Source of the DNA: Amyloporia xantha
Taxonomy: Eukaryota > Basidiomycota > Agaricomycetes > Polyporales > Adustoporiaceae
DNA length: 64,000 bases
Assembly (NCBI GenBank): GCA_036971615.1
Contig: JAYKKR010000002.1
Span: forward strand, 2,790,001-2,854,000
Direction: 5' to 3'
In this document: positions 11,225 through 24,164 of the stretch, in pieces
How positions within the stretch are numbered: the stretch's first letter is position 1
Layout: each line of letters starts with the position of its first letter
Notes under the pieces: generated by a model
What the model was told of the DNA's origin: nothing
Database searches by the model: none
What the model saw: only the letters and a program-made list of their open reading frames with translations
Translations under genes and position numbers: made by a program

Positions 11225-13931
11225 ATGGATTCACCATACGCTACCGGCGGACTTGAGGCAGGCCGTGATGCTGTAATGATAGACTTAGGAGCGTCAATTC
11301 CTCAGTACAGTGTCCGACATTTTATCGACAATATTCTGCCTCCATTACGACAAGAAGTCGACGTGGGGGGCGTTGTGGCGCAGCTCAGAAAAAACCGCAC
11401 GATCCTCAAGAATGGACGGTGGAAGTGGTTCAAAGAAGACCCAACTGATATGAAGATGCTTGAGAACGCTGCGTTCAAGCCTCTTGAAGAGTTGGCTAAC
11501 GCGATTGCCCAAGCTAGTGGATTAGGAGAGAAATCACTTCACTTCCAGAATAACCCAAATCGTTCACCAGAGAGCGAAAATCGGAAATCGACGTCTCGTC
11601 CAGATGGGTACTTTATACTGAGCGGAGGACGCGAGAAACCACACTGGCGCGACATTGCCCTTTCTGCAGAATACAAGCTCCACAACACTCCTACGGACAG
11701 ATATGATGTGAGGATCCAATGACTTCTGAGACGGGCATATTCACTCATGCACACTTGCAGGATGTCGTGAAGGTTGTGTGGAGCATGCATCAATGCATGC
11801 GCGAGGATCCGCGCCGCAGGTTCACTTACGGCGTGACGATAGAGAACACAAACATGAAGTTGTGGTTCTCGAGTCGCGGGGGTCTAATAGTCAGCCGACC
11901 GTTCAATTTTATTGAGGTGCGCGTCGTTGACTGTAAAAGTTAATATGCATTCACACTTTCTCCTCAGGACCACAACAGCGTAGTTGAGTTCTTCCTGAGG
12001 TTCATGTATGCCGAGGAGCGTGAGGCCGGATGGGATCCCACAATCACACGTGTTGTCCCTACGGACAGCAACGCATCAGAAACTGCACAGCCATGCTACG
12101 ACATTACCGTGAAGGACGAGAATGGTGAAGAGGTGATATATCGCACCACAGCGGTACTCTCCGATACCGGCGCAAATCCACTGCGAGGCCGCGGGACTCG
12201 AGTGTGGGTTGGCAGGAAGTTGGTCAATGACGCCGAATGTGGAGATCCGGTCGTGATCAAAGATATCTGGATCGATTCCGACCGAAAGAGGGAGGGATAC
12301 ATTCTACAGGAACTGCGCGAGGTGAAGCCTAAGGGGCCCGAAGAAGTCCCTCTAGCGACCTTCCTCCTGACCGTTCTGTGTCATGGTGACGTGTGGATTG
12401 ATGGAAAGCCTGACGACACCAAGCGACCTATACAAAGGACTCGCAGAGAGGCGGAACCAGCTGCTGACTTTTCGCTCGAAGGTCCAATCCCGTTGCAGAA
12501 CGCCGCTGGGGCAGGGACAGGGTCTCACCTCAGTCTAGTAGAGCACACGAACCGGCAAAATAAGCGGCTGGTGGTTTACAATTATCTTTACAAGACCCAT
12601 TATCGGATTGTCTTTGCGGAAGTCTGTGATACCTTGCACAAGCTTACGTCGCTGAAGGACATTTTCAACATGTTAGGCAAGGCCGTCATCGGTGAGGTCA
12701 TACACGTTATTTCATATCTCCTTTTGATTGACATGCATACGCAATAGGATTGCAGGGCCTGCATCTACGTGGCTATATACATCGTGATATTAGCACAGGA
12801 AATCTTCTCATTCACAAAGGAGGACTCAAGCTTTCCGATTTTGAGTACACGAAGCCAATGGACGAAGTAAAAGGCCACGAAATTCGCACTGTGTGTAGAT
12901 TTTGGGTCGACTATCGTACTGTGATGCTAATTTACTGTCACCTCCATGTCAATTTGTAGGGGACAGCGGACTTCATCGCAGTAGAGGTCGAAAAACAGGA
13001 ATATATGTTCAGTATCATTGCCCCTCCCAAATTCGTTAGCAAACCTGATCGCCATGCGAGGGTGCGCACTGCCTTTAAACCGGACGATCAACCCGACCAC
13101 AAGGGAGCTCCGGAAACGCCTTCCACGTCCGACCCTTCTGAAAGTGACGTATTTCGATACAATCCACTGCATGACCTTGAGTCTGTCTGGTGGATTGGTA
13201 ATCATTTCGTCTTTGACAAGCGTGTGGCGGCAAGTGACGAATCCGGCCAATCGAAGAAGGAACTGCTGGCACAGATGGAACTCGCCGCAGATTTGTTCTA
13301 TAACAGAAGCAAACGTGATGCGACCCTCATGGGATCAGGGGTGTTGAAGGGCGGCGCTTCCATTATTCACAGATCCATCCGCGGTACCATTCCTCTACTG
13401 GAGAAGATTCGGGACCGACTTCACACACGTTACCGGGAGGTCGAAATCCATCCCAATAGTATAGGACCTAGCGTTGCTAATGAACACCATATCGAACTTG
13501 CGTTCGAGTTCATGGCGATTTCGGACATATTGAACGCAGACATCCACATTACAGCATTTGACAAATTCGATCCCCATACCGAACCGGGAGTGCACGACCC
13601 TCTGCCCCAGGTCGATAGTCCTTCTACAAGCCAGGAACGACAAGGACAAAGCGAAGAACATGATGGAACAGACCTACATATGCAACCCGTGGCAGGACCG
13701 TCCCGACAGCTGCTAGCGGATAACCTTCGGGACAATAGTCTGAAGCGATCGAATGCCAGTGTCCTGGAGTCGAAGGGCTCTGACGGGAAGCGAGGTCAAA
13801 AGCGGAAAACGAGCGAAAGCAAGCAGAGCGCTGAAGCCCAAGAGACTGGGCCTCATACGACCGGCACGCGGAGGAGCGCTCGCCAGAAACGGAAATTGAA
13901 GAGGACAAGTAGTGGGTCACAACAATTGTAG
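11225..13931 (+). CDS. FunK1-type fungal protein kinase
   Basis: Five exons, 11225-11707, 11761-11916, 11968-12691, 12748-12890 and 12960-13931, give an 825-residue protein. An upstream in-frame ATG at 11147 is possible. FunK1 kinases are a fungal-specific expansion, abundant in mushrooms. Family marks: an N-terminal region with PDGYF and WRDIALSAEYK, VEFFLRFMYA...GWDPT before the kinase core, then the catalytic loop YIHRDISTGNLLI (Asp 468) and LKLSDFEYTKPM, GTADFIAVEV as the activation-segment end, and HDLESVWWIGNHFVF. The usual DFG is DFE (Asp 485-Phe-Glu), which FunK1 members often show. The C-terminal 100 residues are low complexity and basic, ending in RRSARQKRKLK, a likely nuclear signal. 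Substrates are unknown. Confidence 0.88.
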
Positions 13932-14789
13932 CACGGTGGTACCTGTATTGGATCGTTCACATTTGAGATGTGCATGTTCGAGTCGCTTGCTTTCTGCTTT
14001 CTTCTGCTGTCTCGCTGTTCACCGTTCCTATCTCTAGTCGGGACATGCTTAGTATGTCGACGATAATGCTCCATCTAGTTTATGTAGGTTTTCTCGCTCG
14101 TGGCAATCGTGATACAGATATATGGTCTATACTATGCTTGTCCTCTGTCCATTTCGAGCGCTCAGCGCTCATATTTCACGTTAAACGCTAATTAGAATCG
14201 CCTTATGCGTTATCGATGATGTTCTAGTCGCGGAAGAACATGGGTACCGGTAAATATGGACGATGAAAATGGGGTCTGCGTTATTCCATGGCCCCGAGAT
14301 GCTCACCAATAGCCAAATGGATCTAAACGACGACTGAGTATAGTTCAGATGTGAAGAATAATGCAGCAACGACATGATGCGAAGATACTCCAGGACGACA
14401 GCACGAAAAACACTTCAGAATGACAGTTATTATTCATTAGTTCCTTAGCTCTTCGTTTCTCCTGTATTCGCTATGTCGCAAGTCTCGTTCTAGCCAGATT
14501 GTCAGCGGGTTCACTGTTCGCGGAGGCTTGACATGCTTTCAGACCCTCGTTCAATAGAACGCACGATGGCTTTCATGAATGAATAGTGGTGACATCTTAA
14601 GTCAACCTGGGGAATCAAATCCATCTTTGCACAGGTCACGGCGCGGTATCCCAGCTCGTACAACCCGCGTTCAACAGTTGCGAACCGAGCCGACAAAATT
14701 ACAAGGAGAAGAACGTACCAGAAACTGTGCAGATGATCGCATCTCGCAGCGGCATGATCAAGAGTCTTCTTCATCACAGACCGAATATG
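13932..14789. other. Intergenic, no gene recognised
   Basis: 3' flank of the kinase followed by repeat-derived sequence. A minus-strand ORF at 14511-14777 begins with a hydrophobic stretch (SFWYVLLLVILSARF) but cannot be extended into a convincing protein. Confidence 0.4.
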
Positions 14790-15370
14790 GCTCCTTTCCT
14801 AGTATGCGGTGTCTGATTGATTGTGCACAGAAGATGAAACCTTCGTGCAGTAGTGGTCGAGTAGCAGTATGTTGGAGGAAACCGTCTCTCTGGATATCCT
14901 CGTGATTCTGACGGCACGGAGTAAGCCATGGCCAACTCATAATGTGTGGTGTCAACGGTCAAGTCAATCTACGTATATTAGGAAGGCTCCAATATAAACT
15001 ATACAGATTCTGGAATAGTGAATACATTTGGGGCTACCCTTTAGCTCCAGGTCCAGTTTCGACGAGATTAAACTCACGTGCGAGCACACTGGGGACCCCA
15101 AACTCGCGAGCTGACTGTCCAGCGAACGCCACTTTCACTTCGGAATGCCGAGTGGTCTTGCTTGGGAAACCCCGCAGTATTCCTCGCTCACAATCTTGAT
15201 CGTCTGGAAAAACATAGACCCAAGTATGTCAATGGGGGAAGAGGTTATGCAAATGCGTGCTGCACGGATAGAAACACCATGTTAGCTCCTCAAACTACTC
15301 GCAGCAAGCAAACACGTGCCACGTCATGTCAAAGTATTCGCCATGGACCTCCAGCTACTTTTAGGGAGGT
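14790..15370. repeat. Diverged direct repeat, copy 2
   Basis: Second copy of the sequence at 8500-9060, same orientation, about 6.3 kb away. It is more degraded, with stops and small indels in the frame that is open in copy 1. It lies on the other side of the METTL16-like and FunK1 genes. Confidence 0.75.
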
Positions 15371-17335
15371 CAAGGGCTTGTCCCGTGCCTGCTGCGAATC
15401 TGATTGCACCCACGATCCTCTCATCGCGCCAAAGAATAGGTGGACGCGGGTCCGAAACGTTGCCTTCCAGAGGTCTAGCCGAAGGCATCGCACTCCACAG
15501 ACGAAGCAAAAGCGAGTGCTGCGCATGCAGGCAGATAGTCTGCGCACATTCCACGTCTTCTGCTTCCAGGCCGCAGACCTCGTCCAGACCTCAACGCTTG
15601 ATGTCTGTCGAAGTGACGTACGGGAACCACAACAATGGAAATATACGGCTTCCCTGCAACTACCTACACATATTTGATGTAGCTCAAACGAGAGTCTAGA
15701 TAGAGACATTGAGCATTGCACCACTTGAGAACGGAAAGTACCCACCTTGTATACACGCATGTCACCCCCGCGTGTAGATGCATTCCACACCATGATGTCA
15801 CAGTAAACGCGAACACACCCTGTAATTCTTGGAAGCTCACGGGAACCAGACCGTCCTACAATCATTGTCAAAATGCATGGAAAAATCGCGATCGTCCGTA
15901 TCTAACCACACGATGAAAGTCGAACTCTGACGTAGACGAACGAACGAAGACCACACCAAATCCACAGCGCCTTGTGTCGGAGTCAAGTAATCCATATTCT
16001 CGGAAAGACTCGTGGAGGTGCAGCATTGCACGCAACTCCTTATTCTCCGCCTTCCGATGGCTTTCGGGGTACGTGTCTGAGGAGCTCGGTCCAGGCCTGT
16101 AGGACCTGATGGTCTTGCATGCAGAAGGAGGTACTAAGGCTCAGCATCGCACGCAAGCATGCGCCCTCCGTGCCGGTGGCTGGCAGGAATGTGTTTCAGG
16201 ATACGAGAATATACAGGCTGTGTCGGGTGAGAACAAGACGCTCTCTACTTCCGATCCAGCCATGGCTGGTTTGGAACCGAAGCAGCAAGTTGCATAACCG
16301 ACTGGTAATTTAAAGCAGTTTGAGAGTATTGCGCCATATCTCAGTGGATGGTGTTTAGTAGAGACGTTGAATTTTCACGCTGCACGAAAGTGCACGAAGA
16401 CAACGCGCGATCATCGTCGTGGATCGGCGCTTTGGTCACAGCCGCGGGAGGGAAATCTTCAATTAAACCTTGTGCCTGATTACACTAATGATTCGCCGAG
16501 TTTACACAGTGCTTACACTAGAACATTCCTGAGCACAAGCAGCGGCTACTCTTCCGCTTCCCCCTCTCGGAACAGCAAAAGCACAGGTCGTGAAGATGTA
16601 ACAGGTAGCCCGTCGACCGTGGCAGCGCCAGCTCGCGGGACCGCTCAGTATTAGGCATTCCCTCGTCGGCCTCGTGGAGAGGACCGACTGCGAATTCCGC
16701 CCGAAATCGATATCGGAGCGATCATACCTTCTCCAATCCAATCAGCAAGCGAGGTTTCACACTTTCTGGCCAAAGTTCCTGATTTTCCCACCGAAAGAGA
16801 GCGGGTTTGGGCCCTGAATATACTATATAAGGAAGGTTCCGACATGGGATGTACCAAATGCCCAGTTAGGCATGTGGAAATCGCCCCAATTCTCCATTTG
16901 GCTTTGTTTATTTTACTGTAAAAACTTCACTTCTACTTTTTCGTGACCGTCAACGTGGTGCAAAGGCTAGTCGCCCTCGGATTTGTTCGAGACCCTATCC
17001 TAATTGGCTTTTCTGCAGCGAAGCGAACGAATTCCTGGATACTGTAATCAAACTGTGACTCCCTGGATCCCCCCACCTTCATTTTCAATATGTTCATGAT
17101 GAAACGTGCACAGCACCCTGAGCGGCAATGTCGCATTCAGACTGTTGGCGAATGTAAAAGCGCGTTCCGTTGATCCAGGCGCTATGTATGCCTCACACGG
17201 GTGCATTGCATCGCGCACCATCGTGTCTAAGTTAGATGCCGTAGTACGCCCCCTCCGCTGTGCCCGGGCGGATCATACGCGCCCGAGTCATCGCAACCCT
17301 GGGTCTACATCCTGCCGGGGACCATGATCCGCAAG
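15371..17335. other. Intergenic, decayed repeats
   Basis: Short ORFs only. Fragments near 16012-16050 and 16130-16190 (GCATTGCACGCAA-like) resemble each other and 8065-8110. The last 200 bases form the promoter of the aminotransferase. Confidence 0.45.
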
Positions 17336-17341
17336 TATAAA
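17336..17341 (+). promoter_or_regulatory. TATA box of the aminotransferase gene
   Basis: TATAAA 86 bases upstream of the ATG at 17427, in a GC-rich context, at a distance expected for a core promoter with a short 5' leader. Confidence 0.55.
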
Positions 17342-17426
17342 GCCCGCCCAAATATCTGGTCAGAATCATAATCTCCCCTTCCTCTCGAGCACCCCTGAGC
17401 CTCCCTGATCATCGCCTAGCACTAAC

Positions 17427-19106
<1,680 letters not shown>

Positions 19107-20543
19107 ATGAACTCGCTATCCCATTGAACCATTACACGCATTATCTAGAACTTTCATTTATTTATAGAGTACTCACTTATTCTGGCTCCCTGTAGCATTA
19201 CAGCTGTGTTGTGCGGGTGGTTTCTTAGAACTGGGGTCCTTACGGCGTGTAGACTACACACCATCGCGCTCTTTTGTTCTCGTTCATGTACTGTAGCACT
19301 ATATACTGAGAATGGACGACGTCGGGTTGCAATAAATGTCGGCCGTGTTTCCGTCAAACTCTAATAGCACTGCGATAGAACCAAACCACCGGATATCGAT
19401 TGTTTTAAGCTTGGAACGCGCGCGCATTTTATCTATCGTCAATTGAAGACACCTTTGATAGCACACACTGTTGAGCTCGTCTCCTTGAGACGTGGTGCTC
19501 GCCATCTACTCATAAAAAGGCATGTTGAGAGAAAGAGGAAGTATAAGGCGCTCGAGTCCACGTCAGCACACCGAGTCGCGGACCCATGAAACGAATTGAA
19601 ACTTAATATTGACACGCGAGTCCCATGCAAAGTAGGTCTGTATTGCGAACTATTCGTACATGGATTTTGCACTGGGACGATAGCAGATCTGTATACTGTA
19701 CTGTACCGACCAGTGTGTGTTTCAATAAATACGAATCTAGGGACTCGGACACGCTATATAATACAAGTAATACAAGAAGAATACAGACCGGATCATTGCG
19801 TACTTATTGGATAAGGCTTGAGTTTGAGCTTGGGCTTGGGCTTGGGCTTGGGTTAGGGATTGGCTAGGGGCTTGGGATTGGGATTGGGGTAATTCGTCGC
19901 CGTTTCGATATTGAGAGTTCTTCCAATGCAATGGTCTTCCTTGTTTCACCTTGATCAATTGAAATTGAATAGCACCTAATCTGGCTACATTCTGCGTCAC
20001 GGCTGCGCATGTTTGAACTCGTCTCCGGAGGCGGGTGAATTATTCGCAGGCTAGCAGGAGCCAGAAGGCGCTAGAAGCTATCAAACCCATTTACAAGGTA
20101 TTAAGGCCGCCGGCGCAGGACACGCTGTTCCATATGAATGTCACAATCCAGCTCGTAGATAGAAATAGAGAACCCACCTTGAACACCACTGCGCGCACCG
20201 ACGGACTCTTCCACCAATTTAAGGACTGAATTGCCCATCATACACCAACAAAGCCGTCATTGCCAGATCATGCAGTTAAGCAGTCCGGAAGAATGACGGA
20301 GTTGGTGATGACTGGTGGTGCCACCCCAGACCAGCTGAAGTGGCGAGTCGTCAAAATTAACAGCGCAGAAGGTGGGTCCGTGTCAAGGGCCCTATTGCCG
20401 ATCAAGGAGGAAGACAAAAGCTAGACCGGGAGCCTGTCACGGTGGAGAACAATCCAGAGCAAGCAGACGACGAGAGAGCAGAGTAACCTAGACCAGAAGC
20501 CAGGCACCAGAGGTTATTGATAGCAAGCAAGAGCTACGTCGAT
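19107..20543. other. Intergenic with TTGGGC-rich tandem tract
   Basis: Convergent 3' flanks of the aminotransferase and the coiled-coil gene. Apart from the simple repeat near 19815-19890, nothing gene-like is visible. Confidence 0.5.
19815..19890. repeat. Degenerate hexamer array (TTGGGC/TTAGGG-like)
   Basis: Repeats of GCTTGG and GGCTTGGGCTTGGG with one TTAGGG unit and TTGGGATTGGGATTGGGG at the end. The G-rich strand is the plus strand. The units are variants of the fungal telomere repeat TTAGGG, but the run is short and impure. Confidence 0.7.
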
Positions 20544-23436
20544 TCAGAAGTCCGGCGAGACCGCCCAGAGATCGCTGAGAGACGTGGCAAGCAGAGATTC
20601 CATGAATTCATTAGCGACGCCGTCGAAGTTGATGTTGAGCGAAGACTCGCTGCTGCACATGGTTGCGCTGTCGACGGGAGAAATGGGTGCTGCACCACCT
20701 TTCTGCGCTTGCGATGCCAGACGTCTGTTTCCAAGGAAGTCATTACCCTCCCCACTCAAGCTCCCAGTCGAAGAGACTGCAGACAGAGGCTCGAGAGACA
20801 CGTCCATGAGGCGACCCTGGAGCCAATCTGGGATGGGGCCAAACTGAATAGAGTCCGACGAGAAAAGGGAAGCGTCGTCGTCATCATCGTCCACGAGAAG
20901 CGGAACGTGGGCGAGTATTTCGTCCTCTGACTCCAAAGTTGACGAAGCTCTCTCGTCACATTTCTCCGCTCTGTAGCGATCGATGATACCCTGTTCATAT
21001 TCTAAGCGCTGCAGAGCGCTAGTTACCCTCTCATCCCATGTCTGACCGCGTTGCTCTTCAGGCCACTCTCGTTTGTCCGGAGAACAGCCTGAGTCGCACA
21101 TGCTGACGACTGTAGAGTTTGCAGACAGACCACGGAGCCATATTTCGAGCGTGGGCCCGCTGTATGCAGCAGAACGTGCAGGAAGACCTGCCGCGAGGTT
21201 GAGCATCCTCGAGATATACGGCGACACCTCATCCCGTTTCTCAGCGTGCTGGACCTTGAAGCGATCGATGATGCCCTGCTCGCACTCCAGGCGTTCCAAG
21301 ACTTTGAGTTGCTTCTCCTCCCATGTCAGTACCTGTGGCTCCTCCGGGGGCTCTCGCTTGTTCGGAGGATCGTCTGAACCATATAGATTCTGCGCCTGAG
21401 AGATATCGGACAGAACGTCGGAAGATGCTTCGGAAGCGTGCTCCTGAGATCCGGCTTGCGCCGCAGGCAAATTGGCGACGTCAGCTGCCCTGATCGGCAT
21501 GATAGTCGACTCATCCTCGAGAGGCGGAAGATGTGCTGCCAAGTTGTCCTCCGTGCTCCCCATATATGAGAGGGAAGTCGCAGATCGGGAAGCGAGGGGT
21601 TGTAAGATGAAGGTCCCGTTGCCGACGTCGATGCTGTCCAAGGACTGCACAGAGAGGACTGCACCCGCAAACGAAAGAGACGAAACGTTCGCCTCCACAG
21701 CGCTATCCTCGTGAGGTGGCAGATGCGATGAAATTCCCTCCTGAGCGTCCTGGACCTGACCTTGCAAGAGTAACTGAGCACGGAGGGCTTCGTTCTCTGC
21801 CAGACTCTTCTGCAGTTGCTCTTGGAGCCTCTGTATCTCCGACCTGGACTCATCCTGTGTTTCCTTGAGTTGGGCATTCTCGCGCCCTATATTCTCGAGC
21901 GTCTTCGTCTGCCTCGTGGACCGTTCCTGCAATATATAGTCAAACAGAGAATGAGTAATGGACACGTCTTCCCCGAGAAGTGCATACCTCTAAGTCGGCA
22001 ATGCTAAGCCGTGCGGCTTCAAGTGCCTGACGATCTCCGATATAAACTCGCTGTAATGTCGTGAGATGAGATCCACCTCCTGTGACAAAATATGCTTACC
22101 TCAATCCTGATCCGCCCCTTCATCGCGTTTTCGAGTAGCTGAGATTGCTCGGTAACCCGTGTCTGAAAAGAGAGCGAGTAGCAGAATCAGGTCTATTTAA
22201 ATATTCGCTGTTAAGTAACAGAGACTGACCTCCAGGCTGGCTTTCTGTCGCTGAAGCTCTGAAAGTTCCTTGTCTCGTTGAACGCGTTCAGACCGTAACT
22301 GTTGGACCTCGACGCGGGTAGAGTTGACCAAATCGTCGATTTGAGAACGCAACTGGATCTGCAAGGTAGCTTTAACTAATCGTCCCCTCCCCTGGCATGA
22401 AGACGTACAATCTCGGCATTACGAGCAGCCAACTCCGCCTGGAGTCGCTCAATGTCTTGACCTGCTTGACCTCTAGCTTGAATCTCGGCCCTCAATTGCT
22501 CCTGATAATGCGAAATTAGGTTGAGTATATATGAGTGGAAGAGACGTACCGCGAGGAGATCCTTAGATCCGAGAGTGTCGTTCAACTCTCTCATCTTCAC
22601 TTGGGAATCGGCGATCGTTTGACTGAGCTGTTGCTGCAGGAGATTCACCTCCGCCTGAAGGTCGCGTTCAGGGGTGGGATCTGGTCCTGGGACAGCCTCT
22701 GACTCGGAGTTGTTGGGCACGGGCTGCTCCAGGTAGTTAGCCAATTAGCACTCGTGAGACGAGGAATACGCACTGCTTGCTGGGACTGCATTGCATTATA
22801 GTCATCCAGGTATTGGCGACGAAGCTGCTCCGCAAAAACCGCCCCATATGATCGGGGAGGCAGAGATAGCAGGAACGGGCGACAAAATGCCTTGACCTTC
22901 CAGTTCCGAGTCTGATAATATTCAAGGTCATGCCGTAGCTTCGTGAAAAAGACCTCAAAACATACAATAACAACCATTCCCCAAGGCTTATATCCCTTGC
23001 CGATCACCTTCACGCGCTGTTTTCGATCCAACTGCGACTGTAAAGTGCTAACGGATCGGATGCTAATGAAGCCGAGTAACACCATTCCAAGCACGCCAAT
23101 GCCAACAGACATAGGAATCAAATGAAGCACTGATGTGTTGTCGGAAGCCGATGTGCGAGATAACCAGACCAGTCCCAAGATGCCATCGAGCAGAGTTGCC
23201 GTGAGGAGAATGTCGAGATTGGTCGTGACGAGATAGTGAGAGCCAGAGGAGGGAGGGAAGAAGGTGAGAGGTGTCAGAGCGACACCGAGCTTCGCCGCCA
23301 AAGCACAAATGATGACAAGCAATGGCGGGAAGGCCCATAACCAGCCCTGTACGAGAGCAGCTGGTAAAGTCTGTCGGCTGGCCGACAGAGTATGAGTATG
23401 AGTAGGAGCTTGAAGTAAAAGAGTATCTGCGTGCAT
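20544..23436 (-). CDS. Membrane-anchored long coiled-coil protein with internal duplication
   Basis: Seven exons, 23436-22774, 22723-22550, 22501-22409, 22358-22230, 22162-22100, 22050-21988 and 21926-20544, all meet in phase 0 and give 855 residues. The N-terminus carries four hydrophobic segments (about residues 31-52, 74-94, 104-126 and 151-165). Then follows a heptad-rich coiled coil (about 225-460: VNLLQQQLSQ, ERLQAELAARNAEI, RSERVQRDKELSELQRQKAS, ETQDESRSEIQRLQEQLQKS). The C-terminal half is acidic and low complexity and contains a module twice: PPNKREPPEEP...LTWEEKQL...LE.EQGIIDRF and SPDKREWPEEQ...TWDERV...LEYEQGIIDRYR. I do not recognise the family. The layout suggests a protein held in an internal membrane with a long cytosolic tether. 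Confidence 0.75.
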
Positions 23437-24164
23437 GATGATAGTTGTTGTGAGAAGAGAGGGAAGGTACGCCAGGGAATTGGCTATTAAACTGTGTGAG
23501 GCTGACCATGGTCAGCCAGCAGTCAGCCTCACTAGTACGATCACTGAGGCTGATAGAGTCCCGTTGGCGCGATGGTCTCGCATTGGTTCAGTTTACTGTA
23601 ATACCAAACTATGCGGCATTTGCAGCAAACCCAACCATTACGGTCGCCTCTAGTATTCGAGCGCTGAACGGTGAACGATTAAGATTCTGTACCTTGCCAG
23701 TCCTTCGAGACTTCGCCACGCTGCCTAAGCGCGTCACGATCACGTGTTGACGCGACAGTCCACGTTCGACCGTTCCTGTTCGGTCAACATGGGCGCACTA
23801 AATTGAGCTGCATGTTCTATACATCCGATAGTCCCTGCATCGCATAGTTAGTGAGAGGTCGTTTGACGCGGGGAAGAACTTAAGGCATATCTATGACTGA
23901 AGTCCTGGTTTAAGGATGCCATGTTCGGGTCTGCTGGCAGAAAGAGACGGATCCACATAATGACAGTACTGACCATGATCGTGACCGATGTGTGCACGCA
24001 TTGCAAGTGGCCATTCAATGATGACAGCGTCGTTCAATATGATACACATTAGATACGAGCAGTAATAGTATATATAGCAATGTGAAAGAGCACGATTGTT
24101 CGGCATCTACACACGTAGCAGACGAACAATCCGAGGAGGCAACAGAACCAGGTGTCGCATGCCC
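23437..24164. other. Intergenic, promoter of coiled-coil gene and 3' flank of MFS gene
   Basis: Both neighbours are on the minus strand. Nothing else is visible. Confidence 0.45.
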
